This document shows, piece by piece, positions 44,191 through 51,308 of a stretch of DNA of 51,308 nucleotides; the first letter of the stretch is position 1; the number at the start of each line of letters is the position of its first letter. The DNA is from Parabacteroides goldsteinii (GTDB taxonomy: Bacteria; Bacteroidota; Bacteroidia; Bacteroidales; Tannerellaceae): positions 1-51,308 of the forward strand of contig NZ_JADNBB010000035.1 in assembly GCF_015550595.1 (NCBI RefSeq), given 5' to 3'. The notes beneath the pieces are model-generated. The model was not told the origin of the DNA and searched no databases. It worked only from the letters and a program-made list of their open reading frames with translations. The position numbers and the translations under genes are program-made.

Positions 44191-44566
44191 ACAAAAATGA
44201 TATAAAATAATTAATAAAAAAACTGTAACAAATAAGCTTGGAAAGGTCGATTACTACAAAATAAATTCATTTTTGAATATTACATCGGAGATAAAAGAAC
44301 TATTTCTGAAAACTATGTTGTTCACATGGGGCAAAGGAAAGTATTTTTATTTGATATATCATCATAATCACTATTTTTTTTGTCAGGTAAAATGTATTTT
44401 ATAATTTTGTAACATATAAAACGGATAACGAGGTATACAACAGAACCTCCATTTTACAAAGTATCAGGACAAACGGAGTTTAAAAATACAGTACTTTTAA
44501 ATCGTTATCCGGACAAGTTGTTTAGAAATAATAGTATTTTTGACCAATTATATCGCATATTTATCC
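44191..44566. other. intergenic region between the RRM gene and the inositol locus
   Basis: A+T-rich divergent region with no open frame that I would call a gene. The long leader of the RRM gene may be regulatory, as in cold-induced RNA-binding protein genes. No certain structure or promoter for the RRM gene could be assigned. Confidence 0.5.
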
Positions 44567-44597
44567 TTTTTAATTCAAATTAGAAGGCCTAAATTTG
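44567..44597 (+). promoter_or_regulatory. promoter of the inositol-phosphate synthase gene
   Basis: TAAATTTG (44590-44597) is an exact -7 consensus 27 bp before the start codon. A T-rich -33-like TTTT (44567-44570) lies 19 bp upstream. Confidence 0.6.
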
Positions 44598-44624
44598 CAC
44601 CATTATTTTTGAACTTAAATTGAC

Positions 44625-45917
44625 ATGGAAAAAATCGAAGTAAAAGAAGCCAAAGGAAAACTTGGTATTCTCGTTGTGGGTGTAGGTGGAGCAGTAGCAA
44701 CCACCATGATTACAGGTACACTGGCCGCTCGTAAAGGGGTAGCCAAACCAATCGGGTCAATTGCAGAAATGGCGACGATGCGTTTGGAAAATGGAGAAGA
44801 GAAGGCAATTAAGGACATTGTACCCTTGGCGGATCTGAACGATATTGTATTCGGCGGATGGGATATATTCGCAGACAATGCATATGAAGCCGCCATGTAT
44901 GCAGAAGTTTTAAAGGAAAAAGACCTGAACAAGGTGAAAGATGAACTGGAGGCTATTAAGCCGATGCCGGCAGCCTTCGATCACAATTGGGCCAAACGCT
45001 TAAACGGAACGCATATTAAACAAGCTGCTACTCGTTGGGATATGGTAGAGCAAATTCGCCAGGACATTCGCGATTTCAAAGCAGCTAACAACTGTGAACG
45101 TATCGCTGTATTATGGGCAGCAAGTACAGAAATCTATATTCCTCTTTCAGAAGAACATATGTCGCTTGCCGCATTGGAAAAAGCAATGAAGGAAAACAAT
45201 ACGGAGGCCATTTCTCCCAGTATGTGTTATGCCTATGCAGCCATTGCAGAAGGTGCTCCGTTCATCATGGGCGCTCCTAACCTGTGCGTAGACACGCCTG
45301 CTATGTGGGAATTCTCCAAACAGATGAATGTACCTATCTCAGGTAAAGACTTCAAGAGCGGACAGACACTGATGAAGACAGTACTGGCTCCGATGTTCAA
45401 AACACGTATGCTGGGTGTCAGCGGTTGGTTCTCTACCAATATCTTAGGAAATCGCGACGGCGAAGTATTGGACGACCCTGCAAACTTCAAGACGAAAGAA
45501 GTCAGCAAACTGTCGGTAATCGATAACATTTTTGAACCTGAGAAATATCCGGATCTTTATGGCGACGTATATCATAAGGTACGTATCAACTACTACCCGC
45601 CGCGTAAAGACAACAAAGAAGCATGGGACAACATCGACATCTTCGGATGGATGGGATACCCGATGGAAATCAAAGTAAACTTCCTTTGCCGCGACTCTAT
45701 CCTTGCCGCTCCTATCGCACTCGACCTTGTATTGTTCAGCGACCTTGCTATGCGTGCCGGTATGTCCGGTATCCAGACCTGGTTGTCATTCTTCTGCAAG
45801 AGCCCGATGCACGACTTCGAACACCAGCCTGTTCATGACCTGTTCACACAGTGGAGAATGGTTAAACAGACACTGCGTAACATGATCGGCGAAAAAGAGC
45901 CCAGCTATCTGGATTGA
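44625..45917 (+). CDS. myo-inositol-1-phosphate synthase
   Basis: The 430-residue enzyme converts glucose 6-phosphate to inositol 1-phosphate using NAD. The Rossmann motif is GILVVGVGGAVATTMITGTL, followed by KPIGSIAEMATM; the C-terminal half contains GKDFKSGQTLMKTVLAPMF (catalytic lysine region), GVSGWFSTNILGNRDGEVL and the EAWDNIDIFGWMGYPMEIK region. It opens the inositol-lipid-type locus, although a hairpin separates it from the following four genes. In Bacteroides the corresponding enzyme feeds phosphatidylinositol and inositol sphingolipids. Confidence 0.95.
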   Translation: MEKIEVKEAKGKLGILVVGVGGAVATTMITGTLAARKGVAKPIGSIAEMATMRLENGEEKAIKDIVPLADLNDIVFGGWDIFADNAYEAAMYAEVLKEKDLNKVKDELEAIKPMPAAFDHNWAKRLNGTHIKQAATRWDMVEQIRQDIRDFKAANNCERIAVLWAASTEIYIPLSEEHMSLAALEKAMKENNTEAISPSMCYAYAAIAEGAPFIMGAPNLCVDTPAMWEFSKQMNVPISGKDFKSGQTLMKTVLAPMFKTRMLGVSGWFSTNILGNRDGEVLDDPANFKTKEVSKLSVIDNIFEPEKYPDLYGDVYHKVRINYYPPRKDNKEAWDNIDIFGWMGYPMEIKVNFLCRDSILAAPIALDLVLFSDLAMRAGMSGIQTWLSFFCKSPMHDFEHQPVHDLFTQWRMVKQTLRNMIGEKEPSYLD

Positions 45918-45939
45918 TAAAATACATACAGAGATAAAG

Positions 45940-45996
45940 ATTTCTTCTTTCCGTGAAAAGTCCGTCTTCTCACAGAAAGAAGAAATTCTTTTCATA
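45940..45996 (+). terminator. hairpin after the inositol-phosphate synthase gene
   Basis: ATTTCTTCTTTC (45940-45951) pairs perfectly with GAAAGAAGAAAT (45975-45986) around a 23-nt loop, followed by TCTTTTC. It may end or attenuate transcription before the downstream four-gene unit. Confidence 0.55.
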
Positions 45997-46030
45997 TATT
46001 ACTCCTTTTAATTCAAACAGATTCTAACAT

Positions 46031-46732
46031 ATGGATTATGCAATCATTGCAGCAGGCGAGGGTTCCCGATTGGTGCAAGAAGGTATTAAATGGCCCAAAC
46101 CTTTAGTGCAACTAAATGGTATCACTCTTATAGACCGTCTGATCAATGTCTTCCTGAAAAACGACGCGTCATCTATCAGTATTATTGTAAACGAAGAAAT
46201 GACAGAGGTACAGGAACATCTGCAGAAACTGGAACTTCCGGTTCCTTTCCGACTGCTGGTAAAGTCGACACCCAGTTCGATGCATAGTTTCTATGAATTG
46301 AGCCATCACCTGGACAGCGACAATATCTGCCTGACAACTGTCGACACGATTTTTAAGGAAGATGAGTTCAGTGGATACATTAATGAATTCCTGAAAGAAA
46401 ACCGGCTGGACGGACTGATGGCCGTAACCGATTTTATAGATGATGAAAAACCCCTATACGTAGATACAGACAAGGATTTAATGATCCATGGCTTTTTAGA
46501 CAAACAGGGAGAACCCGCATGCTCTTATATCTCCGGCGGTATCTACTGCCTGAGACGTTCCGGGCTAAAGGTTTTGAATAAAGCCATCGAACAGGGAATG
46601 TCACGCATGCGCAACTATCAACGCCAGCTTATAACTGAAGGATTACAGCTTAAAGCATATCCGTTCAGTAAAATCGTAGATGTCGATCATGCCGAAGATA
46701 TCCAAAAAGCCGAAGAGTTTTTAAAACAGTAA
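46031..46732 (+). CDS. sugar-phosphate nucleotidyltransferase-like protein, candidate inositol-phosphate cytidylyltransferase
   Basis: The 233-residue protein has the nucleotidyltransferase start AIIAAGEGSRL, the KWPKPLVQLNG motif and the acidic site region CLTTVDTIF. A final VDVDHAEDIQKAEEFL helix matches many NTP transferases. Located between inositol-phosphate synthase and a CDP-alcohol phosphotransferase, it could make CDP-inositol from inositol 1-phosphate and CTP; this is inferred from context only. The ATP-grasp gene follows after 3 bp. Confidence 0.85.
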   Translation: MDYAIIAAGEGSRLVQEGIKWPKPLVQLNGITLIDRLINVFLKNDASSISIIVNEEMTEVQEHLQKLELPVPFRLLVKSTPSSMHSFYELSHHLDSDNICLTTVDTIFKEDEFSGYINEFLKENRLDGLMAVTDFIDDEKPLYVDTDKDLMIHGFLDKQGEPACSYISGGIYCLRRSGLKVLNKAIEQGMSRMRNYQRQLITEGLQLKAYPFSKIVDVDHAEDIQKAEEFLKQ

Positions 46733-46735
46733 ACA

Positions 46736-47593
46736 ATGAGTAAACTAACAATAGCAGGCATCCGCAGGGAAAATCAATTTTCCCCCAATCATATCGGAAA
46801 CGATGCCGCCATCTTTTCCCTGACCGCTCAATATTTGCGCGACTTGGGGTGTGAAGTAAACGAATATATAGAATCAGACCTGATTGTCCGAAACTTTGAA
46901 GAGACTGCAATCTTCAACATGGTACGAAACTGGACATCCATCCACAAACTTCAGCAAATGGAGGATCAGGGATACACCGTTATCAACTCCGGTTATGGTA
47001 TTGAAAACTGTACGCGCGAGAAAATGACACGCCTGTTAATGTCGAACAATATCTCACACCCGGCCAGCCTGATCCTTCCCACCAATGAAGATCCGACTGC
47101 TGCTATGGAAGAAGCCGGATTCTACAACTGTTGGATCAAACGCGGTGATTTCCATGCCATCCACAGGGAAGACGTTACGTATGTCAGAAACCCGGAGGAA
47201 GCCAAAACAATTCTGAAAGAATATGCTATTCGCGGCATTAAAACGGCGGTAATCAACGAACATCTGGTAGGTGACCTGGTTAAGTTTTACGGTGTAACCG
47301 GTACCGATTTCTTTTACTGGTTCTATCCCTCTAACCAGCATCACAGCAAATTTGGCTTAGAGCAAATAAACGGAACGGCTAAAGGCATTCCGTTTAACGA
47401 TTCAAAGCTGCAACAGCTTTGTAGCCAGGCAGCCGAGGTATTAAACATACATGTTTACGGTGGCGACTGCATTGTATCCGAAGACGGTTCAATCCGATTG
47501 ATCGACTTCAACGACTGGCCCAGCTTTGCCCCTTGCCGGGACGAAGCCGCTCCCCAGATAGCCCGCCGCATCTATAATTTAATCAACAAATAA
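46736..47593 (+). CDS. ATP-grasp-like protein
   Basis: The 285-residue protein looks like an ATP-grasp enzyme: an N-terminal substrate-domain-like part (SLTAQYLRDLGCEVNEYIE; NSGYGIENCTREKMTRLL), a middle with NCWIKRGDFHAIHRED (ATP-binding lysine region) and VINEHLVGDLVKFYGV, and a C-terminal GGDCIVSEDGSIRLIDFNDW in which the Asp and Asn resemble the metal-binding pair. ATP-grasp enzymes join a carboxylate to an amine or thiol. Its substrate is unknown, and its presence in an inositol-lipid-type operon is unexpected. The stop shares one base with the next start. Confidence 0.75.
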   Translation: MSKLTIAGIRRENQFSPNHIGNDAAIFSLTAQYLRDLGCEVNEYIESDLIVRNFEETAIFNMVRNWTSIHKLQQMEDQGYTVINSGYGIENCTREKMTRLLMSNNISHPASLILPTNEDPTAAMEEAGFYNCWIKRGDFHAIHREDVTYVRNPEEAKTILKEYAIRGIKTAVINEHLVGDLVKFYGVTGTDFFYWFYPSNQHHSKFGLEQINGTAKGIPFNDSKLQQLCSQAAEVLNIHVYGGDCIVSEDGSIRLIDFNDWPSFAPCRDEAAPQIARRIYNLINK

Positions 47594-48510
47594 TGGAAGA
47601 AACAAAAAAGAAACCCGATATAGAATCAACTCTCAAATCACTGGATACGGAAGAGTTTATCGACATTCATTTCTACCGTCCGATAGGTTATCGCTGGGCT
47701 TTGTTCTTCAATAAACTGGGAGTATCCCCCAATGCCATTACCGTTGCAAGTATATTCATAGGGATTGCAGCAGGTATCTGCTTCTACTTCCAGGACCTCA
47801 CGATCAATATAATCGGCATGCTACTGCTTATCTGGGCTAATTCTTACGACAGTGCAGACGGACAACTGGCGCGTATGACCGGAAAGAAAACGCCTCTGGG
47901 ACGCATACTCGACGGTACTGCCGGCGACTGTTGGTTCATAGCCATCTATGCGGCAATCTGTCTCCGCCTCACACCGGAATGGGGTATCTGGATATGGATA
48001 TTAGCAGCCATCACCGGATTCTTTCATAGTAAACAGGCCGCTATGGCCGACTATTACCGGAACATCCACCTCCTGTTCCTGAAGGGAAAGGCCGGAAGCG
48101 AATTATCCCACTCCCCTGCCCTGAAAGAGAAATACAAGACAATGAGTTGGAAAAAGGATTTCATCTACAAACTATTCGAAACATTCTATATCAACTATAC
48201 CGTCGGCCAGGAAGCTTTAACACCGAAGTTTCAGAAGATGATGGATATCATCCGCAGCAAATATCATGACGAAGCTCCGGAATGGTTCCGCAAAGCATTC
48301 CGGGAAAAGAGCCTCCCGATGATGAAATACACGAATATGTTGTCGTTCAACACACGTGTCATCGCCTTGTTCATCAGTATTTTTATTGATATGCCGTGGC
48401 TGTATTTCGTATTTGAGATGACTGTACTAAATACGATGCTGATATATATGATATACACGCACGAACATTTCTGTGCAGAATTCACCAAAGAACTTAAATC
48501 AAAATCATAA
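47593..48510 (+). CDS. CDP-alcohol phosphatidyltransferase family enzyme
   Basis: The 305-residue membrane enzyme carries the family signature as YDSADGQLARMTGKKTPLG followed by RILDGTAGDCWF. It matches D-xx-DG-xx-AR-x8-G-x3-D, but the last Asp is five positions after the third instead of four. About six helices are visible (NAITVASIFIGIAAGICFYF; IIGMLLLIWANSYD; WIWILAAITGFFHS; two near the C-terminus). It would couple a CDP-activated group with an alcohol to make a phosphodiester lipid, likely inositol-containing by context. It overlaps the previous gene by one base and the HAD gene follows after 6 bp. Confidence 0.9.
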   Translation: MEETKKKPDIESTLKSLDTEEFIDIHFYRPIGYRWALFFNKLGVSPNAITVASIFIGIAAGICFYFQDLTINIIGMLLLIWANSYDSADGQLARMTGKKTPLGRILDGTAGDCWFIAIYAAICLRLTPEWGIWIWILAAITGFFHSKQAAMADYYRNIHLLFLKGKAGSELSHSPALKEKYKTMSWKKDFIYKLFETFYINYTVGQEALTPKFQKMMDIIRSKYHDEAPEWFRKAFREKSLPMMKYTNMLSFNTRVIALFISIFIDMPWLYFVFEMTVLNTMLIYMIYTHEHFCAEFTKELKSKS

Positions 48511-48516
48511 GACAAT

Positions 48517-49239
48517 ATGTTAGAATCAGATAAGATAAAAGGGATCCTGTTCGATTACGGCGGCACTATCGACAGCAACGGTATGCATTGGGCCGAAGTG
48601 ATCTGGAAAGCTTACCAGGCGGAAGAAGTACCGGTTAGTAAAGAGACCTTCCGTAAAGCCTATGTGCATGGAGAACGGACACTAGGTAAAAATCCGATCG
48701 TACAACCGCATCACACCTTTCTCGACATGCTACGCCTGAAAACCGACCTGCAAATCGAATGGCTCAAAGCGGGTGATTTTCTGCCGGAAGAATATGCCAC
48801 CCCACGACTGAAACAACGCCTGGCAGACTGGTGCTATGCGTATGCACGAAGATCGATCGATTCAGCCCGTCCCATACTTGCCTCCTTATCTAAAAAATAT
48901 CCGCTGGTGCTGGTTTCTAACTTTTACGGGAATATCGAATCTGTATTGAAAGACTTCCACCTCGATATCTATTTTCAGTCGATCATCGAATCGGCAGTTG
49001 TCGGTATCCGTAAACCAGATCCCGCCATTTTCGGATTAGGCGTAAAAGAATTAGCACTCCCCGCAGGAGAGATCGTCGTAATCGGTGACTCCTACGATAA
49101 GGATATCATCCCTGCCACTTCCATCGGGTGTAAGACAATATGGTTGAGAAGCATTGGCTGGGAAGAATACCGGGGAGACGAAACAGCAGATCTCGTGATC
49201 TCGGATTTTACGGAACTGGAACAAATCTTCGACATATAG
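48517..49239 (+). CDS. HAD-superfamily phosphatase
   Basis: The 240-residue protein shows the four HAD motifs: GILFDYGGTIDSNG (motif I, with Gly-Gly where DxDGT is usual), LVLVSNFYGN (II), VGIRKPDPAIF (III lysine) and VVIGDSYDKDI (IV). The helical cap fits the phosphoglycolate-phosphatase-like subgroup. In this operon a phosphatase would be expected to remove the phosphate from a phosphoinositol lipid or precursor; that role is inferred. In motif I the second Asp, normally the general acid, is replaced by Gly, which may lower or alter activity. Confidence 0.88.
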   Translation: MLESDKIKGILFDYGGTIDSNGMHWAEVIWKAYQAEEVPVSKETFRKAYVHGERTLGKNPIVQPHHTFLDMLRLKTDLQIEWLKAGDFLPEEYATPRLKQRLADWCYAYARRSIDSARPILASLSKKYPLVLVSNFYGNIESVLKDFHLDIYFQSIIESAVVGIRKPDPAIFGLGVKELALPAGEIVVIGDSYDKDIIPATSIGCKTIWLRSIGWEEYRGDETADLVISDFTELEQIFDI

Positions 49240-49271
49240 ATATTTTGACTACCAATAGTTCAATAAAGACC

Positions 49272-49302
49272 TTTCTCTAAAATAAAAGTCGCCCTATCTT
49301 TG
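49272..49302 (+). promoter_or_regulatory. promoter of the phosphoesterase lipoprotein gene
   Basis: TATCTTTG (49295-49302) is an exact -7 box; TTTC (49272-49275) is 19 bp upstream. It supports the start at 49327 and rules out an upstream TTG start, which would overlap the promoter. Confidence 0.65.
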
Positions 49303-49326
49303 CATATAAAAAGATGGGGCTTTATT

Positions 49327-50133
49327 ATGAGAAATAAATATACTTTATTACTATTCATCCTACTCACCTCTTGCGATTTGATAGATTATCACCCGTACGA
49401 CGGAAGAGTTTCAGAGAAAGAAGACAAAAACATCAATGCAACCAATATTGTCAAGATCGAAAAAGCTTGTGCAGATAAAGATACTATCCGTTTTGTTTTT
49501 ACCGGCGATACACAGCGCTGGTATGATGAAACAGATGATTTCGTAAAGCACGTCAACCAATTAAATTCCGTCGACTTTGTCATTCATGGCGGAGACCTGA
49601 CCGACTTCGGTATCAAAAAAGAATATCTCCTGCAACATAAGATTCTGTCGCGGTTAAATATCCCTTATATTGCCTTAATCGGTAATCACGACATTATTGG
49701 CAAGGGCGACCTGATTTATGAAGATTTATATGGAAATGAAAACTTTTCGTTCCGGACGGGAGGAGGAATCCGCTTCATCTGCCTGAATACGAATGCTCTT
49801 GAATATGACTATTCAACTCCTGTACCCAATTTTGCCTTCATAAAAAATCAATTGAATGATACAAATGAAAAGGATACGCATACGGTCTTTGTTATGCATG
49901 TTCCACCGGGAAGCGATCAGTTCAACAATAATGTCGCAGATATTTTTCAGGAAAAGATCAGAGAATTCCCTTCTCCCCTTTTCTGCCTGCATGCCCATGA
50001 TCATAACTTTGTGGCACGCGACCTGTTCAATGACGGGATTATTTATTATTGTTGTGACAATATAGGAAAACGAACTTATCTTCTCTATACTATAACACCG
50101 GATAGCTATTCATATGAAATCATTAAATTCTAA
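49327..50133 (+). CDS. calcineurin-like metallophosphoesterase lipoprotein
   Basis: This 268-residue lipoprotein (LFILLTSCDL) has the five metallophosphoesterase motifs: VFTGDTQ (GDxx), HGGDLTDFG (GDxxD), IGNHD (GNHE/D), VMHVPPG (histidine motif) and HAHDH (final GHxH-like motif). It would act at the envelope face on a phosphomono- or diester. The substrate is not visible; being next to an inositol-lipid locus it could act on phosphoinositol compounds, but it has its own promoter. The next gene overlaps its 3' end by 20 nt. Confidence 0.9.
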   Translation: MRNKYTLLLFILLTSCDLIDYHPYDGRVSEKEDKNINATNIVKIEKACADKDTIRFVFTGDTQRWYDETDDFVKHVNQLNSVDFVIHGGDLTDFGIKKEYLLQHKILSRLNIPYIALIGNHDIIGKGDLIYEDLYGNENFSFRTGGGIRFICLNTNALEYDYSTPVPNFAFIKNQLNDTNEKDTHTVFVMHVPPGSDQFNNNVADIFQEKIREFPSPLFCLHAHDHNFVARDLFNDGIIYYCCDNIGKRTYLLYTITPDSYSYEIIKF

Positions 50134-50788
50134 CTGTTTACTATTACTTATATTCGCTTTTTTCTCATTTCATATAAATGCACAAGATAGCATCCCTACT
50201 CCTACTCTATATGAAAGGCATGTGGAAAAGTATACTTCGCTATGGGAAAATTTAATCCCACGATATAGCAAAATACAATTTGCAGGCTCCATCGGGATGT
50301 TCTCTTTCGGATTGGGATGGGATTACTACCGTCATCATTGGGAAACGGATTTATTATTCGGCTTTGTACCTAAAACGACACGCAATCTTAGTGCTGAGAG
50401 TGCCAAAAGACGGCATGCCATGGCTACTTTCACATTTAAACAAAATTATATACCCTGGAGAGTCCCTTTACACAAAAGCATTGATTTCGAACCATTAACA
50501 ACAGGACTATACATCAGTACCTTACTCGACAGAGACTATTGGGTACACAGCCCAAGCAAATATCCTGATGGATATTACTTTTTTCCAACCCGCATACGTA
50601 CTCATATTTTCCTGGGTGAACGTGTCACCTTCAAATTCAACAATCCGGGAAGATGGCATAAATCTGTCACCTTATTTTACGAACTTAGCACCTGTGACCT
50701 GTATATCCTTAGTAAATTCGGGAATAAATACCTGAAACCGAAAGACTATTTGAGCTTATCGTTCGGGCTGAAGTTCCAGATATTATAA
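50114..50788 (+). CDS. small outer-membrane barrel-like protein
   Basis: The 224-residue protein has a signal peptide (LLLLIFAFFSFHINAQ) and beta-strand patterning with a C-terminal LSLSFGLKFQIL suited to outer-membrane insertion. Segments such as AGSIGMFSFGLGWDYYRHHW and THIFLGERVTFKFNN look like barrel strands. No family is recognised. Its start lies inside the phosphoesterase gene (20-nt overlap), so the two are probably cotranslated partners. Confidence 0.75.
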   Translation: MKSLNSNCLLLLIFAFFSFHINAQDSIPTPTLYERHVEKYTSLWENLIPRYSKIQFAGSIGMFSFGLGWDYYRHHWETDLLFGFVPKTTRNLSAESAKRRHAMATFTFKQNYIPWRVPLHKSIDFEPLTTGLYISTLLDRDYWVHSPSKYPDGYYFFPTRIRTHIFLGERVTFKFNNPGRWHKSVTLFYELSTCDLYILSKFGNKYLKPKDYLSLSFGLKFQIL

Positions 50789-50873
50789 CAAACGAGACCA
50801 TACATTCGCAACTTTCAGAGAGTTCTACTTAATATAGAATAAGAAACGGTTTTGAATTTATTATTTGAGTCTG

Positions 50874-50904
50874 TAATAGAAAAAGGTGAAGCCTTTTTCT
50901 ATTA
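50874..50904. terminator. hairpin after the barrel-protein gene
   Basis: TAATAGAAAAAGG (50874-50886) pairs perfectly with CCTTTTTCTATTA (50892-50904) around a 5-nt loop. It is a likely transcription terminator, with the T-run inside the stem. Confidence 0.7.
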
Positions 50905-50977
50905 ATAATTAATAATGAATAATTGGGCTTCGCGCTCGGATGTAGCAAAATGTGAACCAAAATGACAGGTTTTGTAG

Positions 50978-51109
50978 GGGTGGGGTTTGCCCACCCTTTG
51001 CGACAATAATATAACAACCGGTGAAGAAGGGCGGGCAGACCCCGCCCCTACGGCCGAACCTGCCTGTTCCATTGTGACGGCGCCTGTAAGGGCGGTTCGC
51101 GAACCGCCC
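50978..51109. repeat. cluster of three GC-rich palindromic (REP-like) elements
   Basis: Three hairpins occur within 132 bp: GGGTGGG/CCCACCC at 50978-50996, GGGCGGG/CCCGCCC at 51029-51047 and the perfect 20-bp palindrome at 51090-51109 (core GGTTCGCGAACC). GTAGGGG or CCCCTAC borders the first two, and CCCCTAC ends the third. The G+C content contrasts sharply with the A+T-rich surroundings. Similar short palindromes are dispersed in many bacterial genomes. Confidence 0.75.
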
Positions 51110-51308
51110 CTACCAACGCACTACATTCATATCTGTCAATAATTGATTCAACCGCCATCCCATTAACACCTAATTCTTCTTCTTCAATTGCTTTGTTATT
51201 TAGTATATAATATTTACATTTACCACAGCAGTTGGAACACGAACTCGAAGAGTTGACAGCTTGGGAAAAGAGCAGAGAAGGAAATAGCGAAGAAAACTGC
51301 GGTAAAAC
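51048..51308 (-). CDS. possible partial ORF running off the right edge
   Basis: A minus-strand frame is open from the window edge to a TAG at 51048-51050 (86 codons, 5' end missing). It contains a cysteine-rich stretch (SSSCSNCCGKCKYYI) and an acidic one (KAIEEEELGVNG), while its last about 20 codons are made of the palindromic repeat. I recognise no family. It may be a real gene whose end has been extended by the repeat, or a chance frame. Confidence 0.3.
   Translation of the reverse strand, partial: VLPQFSSLFPSLLFSQAVNSSSSCSNCCGKCKYYILNNKAIEEEELGVNGMAVESIIDRYECSALVGAVREPPLQAPSQWNRQVRP

Overview
The window reads as chromosome of a gut-type member of the order Bacteroidales. The closest overall impression is Parabacteroides or a near relative. 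Three things point there: promoters of the Bacteroidota type (TAnnTTTG at -7 with a TTTG- or TTGC-like -33 box) instead of sigma70 boxes, weak or absent Shine-Dalgarno sites, and families typical of the group (DUF5916, DUF3575, Mfa1/Mfa2 fimbriae, DUF4199, DUF5856-like ferritins, inositol-lipid genes). The genus is inferred; no rRNA is present to settle it.

Layout. 1-5.9 kb: an edge repeat, then leftward uvrB with a PspC-domain gene, and cutC with a DUF5916 outer-membrane protein. 6.0-12.2 kb: rightward accessory genes (EamA transporter, an atypical metallo-beta-lactamase-fold protein, a secreted alpha/beta hydrolase, an EmrA/EmrB-type efflux pair, and an MNT/HEPN toxin-antitoxin pair). 12.2-17.5 kb: a threonine operon with a candidate leader peptide, thrA, an ApgM-family protein in the homoserine kinase position, and thrC. 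17.5-25.4 kb: a leftward eight-gene Mfa-type fimbrial operon.

25.4-28.0 kb is the most striking part. The fimbrial operon is preceded by a 704-bp noncoding segment bounded by perfect 23-bp inverted repeats, followed by a tyrosine recombinase gene and a stop-interrupted, truncated GntR-family regulator. The best outward promoter candidate in the segment faces away from the fimbrial genes. The simplest reading is a recombinase-driven invertible promoter captured in the OFF orientation.

28.2-36.5 kb: a Dps-like ferritin, a DUF695 gene with an in-frame tail beyond its stop, a small module (YhcG-type nuclease and a GNAT-DUF3795 fusion) between two 53-bp direct copies of the 3' end of a bile-acid-symporter-family gene, then leftward gcvT, pepT and a PurF paralogue that lacks the N-terminal catalytic cysteine. 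36.9-37.2 kb: SRP RNA and tRNA-Thr(UGU) in one transcription unit with its own promoter and terminator. 37.3-44.2 kb: DUF4199, a GT2 glycosyltransferase, mntP, an IlvD/Edd-family dehydratase, an ApbE flavin transferase, a cupin-like protein, an outer-membrane barrel protein and an RRM protein.

44.6-49.2 kb: an inositol-lipid-type locus (myo-inositol-phosphate synthase, nucleotidyltransferase, ATP-grasp-like protein, CDP-alcohol phosphotransferase, HAD phosphatase). The window ends with a lipoprotein phosphoesterase, a small barrel protein and a set of GC-rich palindromic repeats. No CRISPR array, rRNA or transposase was seen.
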